Below, in pieces: positions 13,282-24,983 of a stretch of 64,000 bases of DNA. Positions within the stretch are counted from its first letter, which is position 1. Every line of letters starts with the position of its first letter. The notes under the pieces were generated by a model. That model worked only from the letters and a program-made list of their open reading frames with translations. It was not told the DNA's origin and did not search any database. This stretch comes from Neurospora tetraspora (lineage: Eukaryota > Ascomycota > Sordariomycetes > Sordariales > Sordariaceae), in NCBI RefSeq assembly GCF_033439725.1, contig NW_026944383.1:6076001-6140000 (forward strand). Reading direction: 5' to 3'. The translations under genes and the position numbers were made by a program.

Positions 13282-13374
13282 ATGCCTGCCGCCGCTCAGC
13301 GCCCTTCTCAGCTTCCTCCCTGCCCCGGCCCCCCTCCCAGCCGCCCTCTTCCTCCTCTTCCCAAGAGGGGTTAA
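13282..13374 (+). CDS. Putative 30-residue proline-rich protein
   Basis: ATG at 13282 in the good context ATCAAAATG opens a 30-codon frame ending in TAA at 13372-13374. The product begins MPAAAQRPSQLPPCPGPPPS and continues with a second Pro/Leu stretch to a basic end (LPKRG). Proline makes up about 40 percent. There is no signal peptide or membrane segment. The frame is below usual annotation limits, but a TATA box and a 250-nt leader free of ATG point straight at this start, and no larger ORF continues from it. Either this is a genuine small protein, or the frame is the first exon of, or a regulatory short ORF on, a longer transcript whose further exons I could not find. I do not recognise the family. 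Confidence 0.45.
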   Translation: MPAAAQRPSQLPPCPGPPPSRPLPPLPKRG

Positions 13375-16300
13375 GGAGCTCGCCTTAACAGGGATGGAAA
13401 GCAACACTTGAACATTTTGGCATCTCTCATGTCTCCTTGTTTTCATCATTGTCTGTCTATGCTCTATCCTCTTTTTACAAGGATCGCGGCCGGGCCGAGC
13501 TTCCTCAAGATTGGTTTCACCGGCCGCGGAGCACAAGGCTGCAAAGTGCCCACTGCAGAGCCCCAGTAGCTTTCTCAGTACTGGCTCCTCTCTGGCGCAT
13601 CAATCATCACGAGCTGCACGCCATAGTGCGTTTGCATGCACCCGCCTGCATATCAACGCAGCAGCCTCTCACCGTCGGTCTCGACATGCCATCACTAATA
13701 TCAACCACTTCAACGGTTGGTCGATGACCGTACGCATCACGATGGCTATCACCACTCATCCAGTCTTTTGGAACACAATCAACCAGCCGGGCTCGCGGGT
13801 ACCTCAACCACAACCCCCGCGAGCTTGAGCTCCGGATCCAGCTGGCGCGAATTTTGCATTTCGGCATTGTACCACCACATATTACCAACCTCTTAATCAA
13901 CGACTACTCTCGCTAATTCTTCCGATTTGGAATGACGACTTCAACGAGCATTGCGAACGCCACATTTTTTTTGTTTTTATTTTTGGGAATTGTATCACTA
14001 TCACTCTGGGAGCATGGGCATCTGCGTCAGACATCATCATGGTCGCCGGTACGGGCATTGGTTGGGGGGTAATGGGGGGCATGGAAGGAATTGGAACGGG
14101 GTTTCTGGGCGGGTTTGGGAACTCATTGGGAAGGTGTTTTTTTGTAGTCGGGTCTACCGACATTCACATGTACTACCACAACTTGATACCACGAGCACTT
14201 CGAGTGCCTCACTCTCTGAACGGATCGGTTTTCAACCATCCTAATACCACAATCATTTAATGATCTACCATTATGCGATTCTCCTTGGCTCTTCATTGTG
14301 TGAAATATGCATCTGGATGAGGAGAACAGGGATTTGGTTGACACGTCCTCACTCCTGCGCCCACAATTCTGAGATCAAAATGATCCTTGATGAAACACGA
14401 ATTCGTCCGCCCGCTTTTTGATCGAAATCGAGACCGAGATCGCTCTCTTACACTCCATGAACTGGATGACTTGCATGTGTTCATCAGTCCCCTCGTCCCC
14501 TTTCTTTTCCTCACCTCAAACTGAAGTCCGCCTTGCCTTCAGAAAGTGGGGAGTTCGTCTGGTGGGACCAGGTCACAGTTTCTGAAAATGAAAAATAAAG
14601 CCAAGGGTTATCTCCACACTTATGTGCGACTGGCCTCGGATGAGGTCAAGACCTGGTTCCAGCTCCGGTTACATCATTGAAATGGAGTCAAAGTGAAAAT
14701 ATCTGCTGGCCCGGGTGACTTCTCGGAAATAGGGCAAGACGGGAAGCATGGGCTGAACAGCATTCATCGACTCATCCGAAAGATTTTTTCCATTTTTTTT
14801 TTTTTTCAACACCAGCCTCGGGATTTAGCAATCGTAGAGATAAGACACACGCGAAGACGAAGCTACTAGGGTAAAACGCGCAAAAGCAAGGAATTGCTGA
14901 ATGCTGATGGGGTCTTTCTTACTGTATCTCGATTGGTTTCGCGAGGTAGTGATGGGCAGATGCAAGATGGGGTATATCGGCGAGTACGGGAGACCGACTG
15001 AAGGACAGACTCAGATATGGTCGCCGATGAAAGGAGGAGATCTGAGACTTTCATCCTTCAGAGAAAGACATCAACAGATCTTCGGTGTTTGTTTGATACA
15101 CCTCCGGGAAACAAAGCCAATTGTCTCTTTTTTTCACGCTAGCTCATGTAAAGGGACGCTACAGTCTTACAAGGTCATCAAAATGCCGTAAGTTTTGTCT
15201 GTCTGGTTCAAAGTTACGTGCCTATAGACTCAACGTTACTTCACTTGTCGTCGACCATTACTTTGACTTTTACAAATCCCGGATCTCCGATGAAACCGCC
15301 GGACGATGTCCGTTCATTGTTTACTCCAATCCGTCCGCTTCGGAAATCCTGCCCTCTCTCTCTCTCCTACCCTACCTCTCCTGTAACTTGCTCAAAGGGA
15401 TGGAGAAGCGAGCGAGGCTTTGAAGTTTGAACACGAAAAACCGCCAGTATTCGGCTACGAATACCACCTCACGATGGCACACAAAACTGCGCCAAGAAGG
15501 ACATGTTCGGAGGATGGTGTTGCGGCTTAATAATGCCGCAAGCCTGAAGCAGCTGTCCGAATATTTCGTCTCCCACGCTGTTGTTGTATCGTGTGTAAGA
15601 GAGCGGCAGAGCGCTACCATCGGAGACTTTTTTCCTTCGTTTCCCCATCAAGAGGCCATCCTGAGCACCCCCATGTCCCCTTTAGCGCAGCCGCGTTGCC
15701 GAAGCATCCCATCTCAATTCAAGAAAGAGGAGACTCTGTCTTCTTGGCGTCCAACTTGGTGATGATATCGCGCAACAATGGTCTTGGCCTCAGCTCACCA
15801 AGGAACGGTCGTGTAATGAATGGGTGGCCGTGTAATGAAGGGGAGGAGGATGAACCGGGAAAGTCAACAAAAACACGGTAACAATGGCGACCGAGGACAA
15901 GTCACGGAGACCGCGCTTAAAGTGCCTGATCTTTACCTCGGGGGTGTCGTGATCTCCATACCGCCAAGACCCATCGCTGTCTCTTCACGTGGTTGGTATT
16001 GGTGCGTGTACAGTACACGACAATCGTTTTCTTGATGAAACGCGATCTCTATGCACCTCATTCTGGTTTGGCTTGGAGGAGACAAACGTGATGATCTCTT
16101 GATTAGGCGCAACCAATCGCATCTCACCTCCGTCGCATGGCATCGCGGCATGGCATAAACAATTCTCCCCCATCATCCCGTGCCTCATCTTGGTGTCTTC
16201 ATCGTCGTTCGCCTTCCAACATCTTCTCCGTCCATCAATGCTACCTTCCCCTCCTCTCCCCCGCGTTCCTGAAGTTTCCCTCCCTTCATTTCTCCGTTTG

Positions 16301-18224
16301 ATTCTTGATACATATAATCGCGTGAACATGAAACGATCCTGGTAGCCGCGCGTTGCGCGCCTTCGCTGTTTCGGTGAGTTGGCCAGCGAGATCTTGGTCA
16401 CACGGGTATAGGATGTGCACGATATAGGGAAATTTCAAAGACAGTGTCGTATTCGTACCAACATTTCCCCTTTCTTACGACCTTAGCATAATGGTTGTAA
16501 TGGTATTGCCATGGATCGTAATAATGATGCCATAGCCGCTTCGTGACACAAGCCAAGTGATGATGGTTCCTTTCATTTGCCAACCGCGGTGATCATGAGG
16601 TCGAACTTGATTCCTTCCCCAAGTTTCGCAACCCCCAATCTTACCCGTCCAATAAAGGGATCCGATCCTTCCCGTTGCTTTCGCGTACCTGACATGAAGA
16701 CCTGTATGTGGCAGCATGTGGCTATGCGCGGCGCAAGAAAGGGGAGCATTCATGTATATTGTATAGATGGCCATACATATGTACGGTCAAGGAGGAAATT
16801 AACCAGAGGCGAAAACACTAAAAACACAAGATCCTCACTTGGCACAAGTTCTTTTCCCGACGACCGAAAGGGAATCGATGCTCGCAGGATGTGTTTCGAA
16901 CCTTTGCGTAATGCGTACGCAGCGTGTAATATTCACCCATCTTTTTTGTCCGACTCAACAACTTTGATTTGAGTGAATTGCCATGGATATCTCCGGATAT
17001 AATCGATACCTCGGGATCTCACTTGCCATTGTATGATCGCGCCAGACTCCAGAGGAGACCAGGAGAACGTGCTAAACTCGAAGCAATCGCGGATGGCACC
17101 CTGGGTACCTCTTCAGCGAATTTCAAGCATGCACGTCGGAAAGTAGATCCACAACCATGCGCAAGTTGCACCGTCGGAGATGCATGCCGAACAAGACGGG
17201 CATAACAGTGAAAAGATAGCGACGATGACGAGCAATGACGAGAAAAAAACAGAGAAAGTGGAGGTCGAAGATAGGTCGGGGTGTCGCTCAGACGTCGGAG
17301 ACAATGAAGCTGCCGATACCGATGGGGATTGCTGCATCCTTCTCGGCGTAACCATCACATTTTAAAAGACCCCATCTTCAACGAAACAGATTCCTGGATG
17401 GGAAGGGTAAGATGGAGTAGGGATGTTGTTGACTTGTGTTGTCGTGTTTTCAAGAGTGGAATTCCATCGGAGAGTTTGCGATTCGAACGGTATCCGCATG
17501 TTCATGCACGAAGGGAAAACCCATATTTTTTTCCTTGTCTCCCGCCTTGTGTTGAATTGACAAATCAGGAGGATGAGAGATGAGAAAGCATTTCCAAGAA
17601 GAAACAGCACACGTGCGCAACACACGTTGTGAAAAGAAAAGAAAGTTGAAAAGCGGTTTGTGACTGGCTGGATTGCCTTCTGCGCTTCTGGATTTCTCGG
17701 GCATACCCGTTACCCACCCCTGTCCTTTTGTGTCCGTTGTGAATGGTCGCGTTCGAAATCAGGCAAGACCGTGCTTGGAAAAGGGGAGTTGGTTATCTTA
17801 TCTACACGTGAGTTCGCGATTGTGCGGGATGGGAATTTGCGGATGAGGACAACGGGAGCTCACGTCAGAGGGCGACAAGGAGGGCTTGTCACGTTCCCGC
17901 TTCTACGCTTGCGATAGCTTCAGCCTAACTTCAAGAGACATCATCATATCGGGTTTCGACCGGCAATAAACGGCTGTGAATATTTCAAGCCTTCTCATTT
18001 TCTCAAAATTACAACCCATTGATAAATCGCTATCAGGCATCCGCATTGCGCTTCTGGGGTAGCATCTCTGTCGTAATCTCATTAATCTCGGCAGAGCTTC
18101 GATCCCGCAATATTTGACAACCCCCAGCGATATACCCTCAGCAACAACCGCCCATTCATCAACACAAAGACCCCATCCTTATAAGGCTATTCCCAATCCC
18201 TACCTGACCCTCCGAAGCGAACAA
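13375..18224. other. Gene-poor stretch upstream of SAM37
   Basis: No recognisable coding region. Open frames of up to about 138 codons overlap each other on both strands and lack domain features. A T-rich tract lies near 14791-14808. The last few hundred bases are presumably the SAM37 promoter and 5' UTR; TTATAAGG near 18180 lies only about 45 nt upstream of the SAM37 start codon. Confidence 0.5.
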
Positions 18225-19715
18225 ATGACGCTAGAGCTCCATGTCTGGGGTCCGGCTTTTGGCCTTCCCTCTATCGACGCCGAGTGCCTTGCGACCGTTA
18301 CGTACTTTGCGCAGACCTTGAGCGCCGCCGACTACCTGCTCGTACAGAGCAGTCCCTCTGCCGTTCCATCCCGTAAGCTCACCATACCCAGTGTCACTCT
18401 ACCAGTCGCATCTCAGACAAACCCCAGTCCAATTCCCCCCCACGGGCAAGTGTCCGCCCGCCCCATCCCTCCCTCCGCCGTAATCTCATTCTCGTACGGT
18501 TTCCCCATGTCAAGTCCCTCAAACTAACGACCAAATGCCATCAATCTCGATACAGACCACCTCCCGGCCCTCTACAACCCCTCCACGGCAACATGGACTT
18601 CCGGCTTCGACCCCATCGTCTCCTACCTCTCCACTCTTCAACCACCCTCCTACCACCACCATGACGTCACCACCCTCCCCCCACGCGTCCACGCCGACTC
18701 CCAAGCCTATAAGGCCCTCCTGACCTCCTCGGCCGCCCCGCTCCTCGCCCTGTCCCTCTACGTCTCCTCGGCCAACTACTCCGAAACCACCCGGCCCGCC
18801 TACAGCACCATCCTCCCGTTCCCCTTACCCTGGGCCGAGCCGCTCGCCGTGCGGGCTGCCATGGCCGCGCGTGCGGCGCACCTGGGCATGAGCAGCCTGG
18901 ACACGGACGCGGAGATGGAACGGCTGGAGAAGGAGGAGCGCGAGCGTGAGGCTGCGGGTTGGGTGCAGATTCCGAAGGCGCTGAGGAAGGCGGTCGGGCA
19001 GAATACCGGTGTCAAGGGCCAGTTGAGCCCGGAGATGAAGAGGAGGATCAAGCTCGAGGGGCTGGCGGCTGAGGTGTTTGATGTGTTCGGGGAAATTGAT
19101 TTCCTGGATGAGGAGGAAGGGCAAGAGGAAGACAAAGAGGGCGAAAGAAGGATAAAGGTCTCGCTGGAGACCAAGTGCCTTGCGTTTGCTTACCTGGCGC
19201 TCATGCTGCTTCCTGAGGTGCCGAGACCTTGGTTGAAGGAGGTGCTGCAGAGGAAGTATGCCGGGTTATGCGAGTTTGTGGTGGAGTACAGGAGGAAGAC
19301 GTTCCCTGATAGCGGCAAGGTGTTGCCGTGGGCGGATAAGGAGAGTGATCCTGCGGTTAGTGCCTCTGACTCGGCGCTGAGTGTCGTTGCGCGGTTTGTG
19401 AGGGCCGTGGTTGACGATATCCCAACGCTTGGACGGGAATGGAGCAGGTGGTGGGCGTTGAGGCAACGAAGAGTAGCCGAAGAGACCTCTACCGAGACAC
19501 AGCTCGTAGCAAGGAGGAGCGTTGGCGAGAGTGAACGCAGTCTCTTGCTGGCTGGTGTCGGGTTGACTTTGCTGGCTGTCAACGTTGTCGGCCTTGGCAT
19601 TTACTGGTACCGATACCGAGGGCTACTCGGCGCGCCGTTGCAGACGTGGCATAGACCACTAGTGGGCTTGGGCAGCTTCGGGGCGGCGGGAGCCATGTTC
19701 GCTGGTCTTGTATGA
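18225..19715 (+). CDS. SAM37: SAM37/metaxin, mitochondrial outer membrane sorting subunit
   Basis: Sam37/Mtx1 is a subunit of the SAM complex, which inserts beta-barrel proteins into the mitochondrial outer membrane. The exons are 18225-18372 and 18556-19715, joined over a 183-nt intron (donor GTAAGC, branch-like CTAAC at 18524, acceptor ACAG), giving 435 residues. The N-terminus MTLELHVWGPAFGLPSIDAE is the characteristic metaxin start, with the glutathione-S-transferase-like fold that follows. The junction reads SAVPS-HHLPALYNPST, and the next segment (TWTSGFDPIVSYLS) also fits the family. A charged stretch with EERERE lies in the middle. Two hydrophobic segments sit near the C-terminus at about residues 379-401 and 417-435, fitting a tail anchored in the outer membrane. 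The first ATG of the metaxin motif was chosen because the upstream in-frame sequence is not conserved-looking. The gene converges with GAB1. Confidence 0.9.
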
Positions 19716-20018
19716 AGACGTTGAGGCTTCGAGAAAGTTGGGGAAGTGTATGATATATACCTATGATGAGAACTTGGAATGATACCAGACCGGATAAGGA
19801 TACCCAACGGGAAAACAACACGAGGTGAAGTTGCTCAATGCAAAGAAGCCCCACGCGACGCATCGAAAAGGGTATGCGCAACTGATCCCATTAAGCAGCA
19901 GATACCAATCGTAACTGGACAATGTAAAAGAGAAGGAAAAAAGAAATAGAAACAAGAGATTGACTGACAGTTCGTTCTGTCACGCATTCAAAAAGTGCCA
20001 AAAAAATGAAGTGATCAT
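19716..20018. other. 3' flank of SAM37 and of the split tRNA-like gene
   Basis: No gene seen. On the minus strand the run TTTTTTT lies just downstream of the tRNA-like gene (see the terminator entry). A/T-rich 3' UTR-like sequence follows the SAM37 stop. Confidence 0.5.
20001..20007 (-). terminator. T7 run downstream of the tRNA-like gene
   Basis: On the minus strand seven T residues occur about 12 nt after the predicted mature 3' end of the tRNA-like gene at 20019-20341. This is a good Pol III terminator and argues that the 3' half belongs to a transcribed unit. Confidence 0.6.
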
Positions 20019-20341
20019 TGAACCGCACCGGATTCGAACCGGTAACCTCAGCCAAACGACACTCACGCCAACCCCCATCTCACCCCCCAAGAGTCTTACT
20101 GAGCCTTCTTCCTACATGCGAGTCTTCTTTGGATTCATCCATTCTGCGGTGGCCCCCATCTACCATCCGTCTGGGATATGATCCTTTCTGTCAGCGGACA
20201 CTACTTTTGGTCTCATCTTGACATGGTCTTCGCTCTAAACATGTGGACTTGCTTTTCGGTTCCTCATGGTTTTCAATGAGTATGAGTAGAGAAGGCAATG
20301 AGTTTCGAAGGCTGCGTGCTTGACCACTGTACCAACGGCCC
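20019..20341 (-). tRNA. Split tRNA-like gene with a 249-nt insert in the anticodon loop
   Basis: Two tRNA halves lie in order on the minus strand. The 5' half (20341 down to 20304) has acceptor GGGCCGT, a perfect A box (TGGTACAGTGG) and anticodon stem CAGCC (20314-20310), followed by TTCGAA. The 3' half (20054 down to 20019) has T at position 38, stem GGCTG, a 5-nt variable loop, the T arm ACCGG/TTCGAAT/CCGGT with a perfect B box, acceptor GCGGTTC and discriminator A. All seven acceptor positions pair (three as G-U) and the anticodon stem pairs fully. The insert at 20055-20303 starts exactly after position 37, where nuclear tRNA introns sit, but is far longer than usual. The anticodon would read CGA (Ser), yet the long variable arm of serine tRNAs is absent and the D stem has an A-C mismatch. 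It may be a tRNA with an exceptional intron, an interrupted gene, or a tRNA-derived pseudogene. Confidence 0.5.
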
Positions 20342-20771
20342 TCACACTTCTGTGGGCTGACAGTAGGGGATGAAGAGGTAATCTATAAAGGGAATGGGCG
20401 ACGCGGGCAGGCGGGGTGGTGCATTAGCGGGTGAGGGGGGCATGCGGTGGCTGCGACGCAAGGGAGGAAAGGGCAAACAAGAGAGAGCTTGGCGAGAAAG
20501 GGACGTTTTACACTGTTGGGAGACGGTGTTTGGATTAATGGGCGTGCATATAAAGCACTGGAATATGGGAATGGGATCGGGACCAAGTTCAAATGGATAT
20601 TAGTGAAGAGAAGTCTCGTGGTGGTTGTCGGGGCCTCGATATATGCCATATTTGAATTCGGTGACGTTAAGACGTTGGACCTTTCATCCTTTTAAACGTG
20701 GTATTGATGCTGTATATATGATTGTATGAATCTTCTATGGTACATTTGTCCTTGTGTTTGTTTCCCGCCTC
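20342..20771. other. Spacer between the tRNA-like gene and the GAB1 3' end
   Basis: 430 bp without a recognisable gene. It would contain the upstream flank of the minus-strand tRNA-like gene and the 3' UTR of GAB1. Confidence 0.5.
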
Positions 20772-22110
20772 TCAAATCTGTCGAATCTCCTTGCCGACCA
20801 TTTCGGGTCGCTCAACCTCCCACTCATCCCTAAGAACAGCAAAGGCGAGATCGCAGACCAACAAGCTCAATCCAAGGCCCCAAACAAGCGTAATAGCATA
20901 GAAGAAGTTTGCGTTTCCGCTACCAGCATAAATCCAGAGGTGATAGAACGCAGGGCCGAGGAATGTCGCGTAGATGATGATGGCGGCAATGACAAACGAA
21001 TACCGCAGCAACGGGAAGACATGTCTATACAGCGGCACCATGCCCAAGAACAATGACGCATCCGCAATGCTCGGGTATGGCTTGAAGATGGTGAAGATAC
21101 CCAGCAGCAGAGTGATCACCACGAGCGGCTGCTGGCGAAGGCGCACGCTCAGTCCGCCAACATATGACGACAAGTGCAGCCAAAAGACGGCCAAGAAGAA
21201 CGAACGGAACGAGTCGAACATCTCGACAAAGAAGTACCACCACAGACCGATGTTGGGGGCCAGGTCAGACAGTGTAAGTTGCACGCCATAGGTCGAACTG
21301 AGGAACTCCCATGAGCCGGTGAGAAAAAACGACATCTGGAAGAGCACGGCCAGAGCACCGAAAACGTCCATGACCATAGTCGCAGTAAACTTGATCCACG
21401 CATTGGGCGCTCCAGTAGCGGGCTGCTTCCGCCTGTCATAGCAGAGAAGGATTAGAGGCGGGAGGAGGAGTAGCGGATACAAGGAGAGGTAAGATGCGAA
21501 GGCCAGGGCGACCATGGCGTGGAAGTGTCTACCGGAGATGGCATTGGCGATGGCGTGGAGAATGGCACAAGTCGTGAAGACGGTGGTCGAACGGCCAATG
21601 CATGTCGCAATGGTGAAGGGGTTGAACAGGAAGAGCGCGGCGATGACGGCACCACTCCAGCGCTTGTCACGGCGCGGGGAGGTGAAACGCGCGGACGAGC
21701 CAGCCTCGCCAGACTCTGCGATCCTTAGAAGAGCATCGGCGCTCAGGATATCGATAGCGATGTAGAGAAGGTATGTGAAGATGGGAAACGTCGAGAAGCT
21801 CGGGAGCAAGTTGAAGATCGGCAGCAAGAGGGGCGCCTGGTGGTAGACGCCGCCGTCGTAAGGAGAGACATTATGGTTATATAGGAAGAGGCCTTCTTGG
21901 ACTGCATTCAGGGAGTTAGCAACCTGAATTCATGAAGACAGAGAGCTACAACATACGGCGCTTGAAGCTTGTTACTGGCGTCGAGATCTCGACACGGCCA
22001 GTCAGGAGGTCTGGAAGACCGGGAAACAAAGTAAAAAGGGCAAGTCGCAGGATGGCAGCACCGGCGTATAAGCCAGCCGTCCTCCCCAACGTTACCTTGC
22101 CGCCATTCAT
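20772..22110 (-). CDS. GAB1: GPI transamidase subunit PIG-U/Gab1
   Basis: PIG-U (Cdc91/Gab1) is a multi-pass ER membrane subunit of the GPI transamidase, which attaches glycosylphosphatidylinositol anchors to proteins. The minus-strand exons are 22110-21957 and 21901-20772, with a 55-nt intron (donor GTATGT, branch TGCTAAC, acceptor TGCAG), giving 427 residues. Recognisable blocks are LFLYNHNVSPYDGGVYHQAP spanning the region after the splice, FLFNPFTIATCIGRSTTVF, and GLWWYFFVEMFDSFRSFFL. Some 8-10 strongly hydrophobic helices fill most of the length. Of two overlapping ATGs the outer one (22108-22110) is used; the inner one runs into a stop after four codons. The start is only about 200 bp from the hAT element, beyond which NOP7 runs divergently. 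Confidence 0.92.
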
Positions 22111-22308
22111 TGTTCAATTCGCCATACGACGAGATGGGAGCTGTGATGTCGAACTTGTCCCGGGGTCAAGTTGACGACATGCACGTTGCGCTAAACAGGA
22201 GTCGCGCCCAGCACGTTAGGTTGCCCTGTCATCGCTGTCCCCGGGGCGGACTGACAGCTGGCCTCCACAGCTGGCGGGTCCCTGTGGGACAAGGGGTTCT
22301 CCAGACTG

Positions 22309-22316
22309 GCCCACCG
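22309..22316. repeat. Left target-site duplication of the hAT element
   Basis: GCCCACCG here is repeated exactly at 24736-24743 directly after the element. An 8-bp duplication is the hallmark of hAT integration. Confidence 0.85.
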
Positions 22317-24735
22317 TAGAGTTCGATCCATTCGGAAAAAATGGCTGATTTTCATGAAATTTCGATTTTCTGAAATTACCACTAATTCAAGGCCCGTGCT
22401 CACAGTCCGTACACATAGAAAAATTTTTGATTTCTCAACTGTTGTTAATTCTTTACAAATATTGACAAGAGCTTTATGACGTTAGCGATCCCCTTATTAA
22501 ACTACTGTGATATCCCCAATCCATTACATAAAAAATAAGACTATATTTAGAGAGTTCACCCTTACAGATAAACCGGGTTACTATAGCTAAACTACCTAGT
22601 ATAATCACTGCAATTTCCGACAGTCCGCTAACGTAACTCGATTACAGATTTACTTCGATAATTACGAGAGTTTCTAATTGTACTATGTTTAATAATAGGT
22701 TTAGAATTATAAAGATATACGTTTGTATGCAATTGTCTTTATTGACGTATAAAAGAAAAAGATCAATTAATACGCGGTTAAAATTATATTCTTCAATAAT
22801 AAACTATTTAACCTCTTGGAGTTTATTCCTATATGGGTATTTTTATATATAATATTCCCTATTTATACCCTTCTTAACGCGAACTCTATAGTAAACAAAT
22901 AGTTCACTCTAATCTATAGTCAAATAAAGGCGTAAATTATTAATAAATATATTAATACTATTAACTATAATAACATCTTCTTTAACAAATTTAATAATTA
23001 CGCTAATAAATATATTATTAATATATCTTTTTCGTACCCCCCTAACGGAATTACCTTCTTCTAGTGTAATTACTATATGGGTACAACTGAATATACTTCT
23101 ATAAATCTCGCTAGCTTAATTTTTTAAATTTGTAATAACATAATTAATACCTTAGTTAAAATTAATAATTTTGTTACTGATATATATAATAGTACCCAGC
23201 AGGTAATATAGAAATTCGTTAGCGACCGTTTTAGAGGCGCTTTTACTATCTTATACAATTTATATTCGCTTTAACTATTAATAAAAGACTTGCTTAATAT
23301 TATACCCTTTTATCTATTAATTTAATAAGTCGCAATAATTGTAAATTTCTTTCGTGTTTTTAAGTTTCAACTCTTTTGCCTTCGCGCATTAATAATAATT
23401 TATTGCAGTAAAATTGTTTTTATCCTAGTAAAGTAAATTAGGGTTATCCTTTCGTTATTTTATTTATATAGTAAATTAATTAGAGCAGTATAATTATTCG
23501 ATAGGAATTATAATATAAATCAGTTTAATCGATTTAGTACGCGAAATTAATATTAATAGCGTTTACTAAATAAGTATATTATTATAGGAGTTAGTAATAA
23601 GACCCCTCTTAATAATAGAAGATGACCCTATTCGATTTGGGCAAATACTTAATATTATTAAGAATTCTTATTTTTAATATAGTTTTAATATTATTAAGAA
23701 GTTTATAGCCTCCCTCTATAAGGCTTAATTAATATTAAAAGCGAATAAAGCTATCGTCAGTTACATTATCCTTCGCTAGATTAATTTCTAGGAGCATTAG
23801 GAGGATAAACGTATTAGTATTTCTAATTAGGAGTTCGAAGAATTTGAGCGAATTTACATTATAAAGAGGAATAAATAATTTATTCCTTTAAATTAATTAG
23901 AATTCCTTTTATATTTAAATATTACCATTTAAAAGTTCGATACTATTCGTCTTATTATTTATAGCATTAATTATATTATAATAGAGTTTTTAAAATAATA
24001 TATTTTTACATTAAATAACGTTATTAAGGTTGACTTTCTTAGGGACTACATCGCGTTTCGAATCCTTAAGGGGATCTACGCTCTTAATTAGGATATTTAG
24101 AATTATAATAATTTCAACATTAAATTCTAGTAAAATATATTCTTCGATATTAGTTCTATTATTACCCTTATTATTGTAAGGGTATTTAGTATTTTAGCTA
24201 ATAACGTACTTTGTAAGCGAGCCTTCTCTACTATAAATTTTTTAGAAAACTCCCGCTATAACCACTCATTAGCTGAACGTATAGATAGTTACCTTCGTCT
24301 TTATAAATAGGAAGAGGCTTAGAAACCTTTATTAGTCTTTTATTGGGCTTTCTTCCGCCTAGAAGGACGAATTATTATTATAAATTGAGGAGTAGTTGTA
24401 TAATTATATATACGAGAACGATTAAGATGAGCGAGAGTGATCTAGCTAGATAGAAAGCTTGTAAATGAAGCTATCGCGATGAAAGATAGTTAATAATATA
24501 TACATTACCTAGAAATAATTAGAAATATAGTAAAATTGAGTGCTTGAGTGCCAGTATTTATTAATGTAATGATAGATTTTGGCATTTTTAGTATTTTTGG
24601 TGCCTAGAAGTGGCCTCCAGAACCCCCCAGTCTAGGCTCCAGACCCCAGAAATTAGTTACGTGCCCTGAAAATATGGGAAGGATGGCCATTTTTACTTGA
24701 AATTTCTACTGTCAGGAAATTCAAATGGATCTCTA
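22317..24735 (+). mobile_element. RIP-degraded hAT DNA transposon, 2419 bp
   Basis: The element starts TAGAGTTCGATCCATT and ends with AATGGATCTCTA, so its short imperfect TIRs begin TAGAG and share ATCCATT. It is flanked by 8-bp duplications GCCCACCG. The core (about 22430-24540) is extremely AT-rich, poor in CpA and TpG and full of stops on both strands, the result of RIP. Near the + strand 3' end, about 24200-24310, a degraded reading still shows the hAT dimerisation region (CKRAFST.NFLENSRYNHS), matching the family's R-x-FS...RN.L pattern, so the transposase ran left to right. It lies 206 bp from the GAB1 start and 248 bp from the NOP7 start. It cannot encode a functional transposase. Confidence 0.85.
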
Positions 24736-24743
24736 GCCCACCG
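24736..24743. repeat. Right target-site duplication of the hAT element
   Basis: This is the exact copy of GCCCACCG at 22309-22316. With one copy and the element removed, GAB1 and NOP7 start codons would be about 450 bp apart. Confidence 0.85.
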
Positions 24744-24983
24744 TAGCATCGATCATCCCATCCAGTACGTTATCTAATCTTATCAGCTCAGGCGGTGGGC
24801 GATGGCATAAAAAGTTTAGGACTGCGACGGCCAGAAAAAAAGTTGATTGCTATCGAAGCCAATCGGGGGTGGGGCGCTTGCACTGCAACGAGTCTGCAGA
24901 CAGAAGAGATCCATCCTTGGTCCTCTCCTTCTCTCACTCTTTCATCTACACCCAACAACCACAACCACCACCACACCCCAAAA

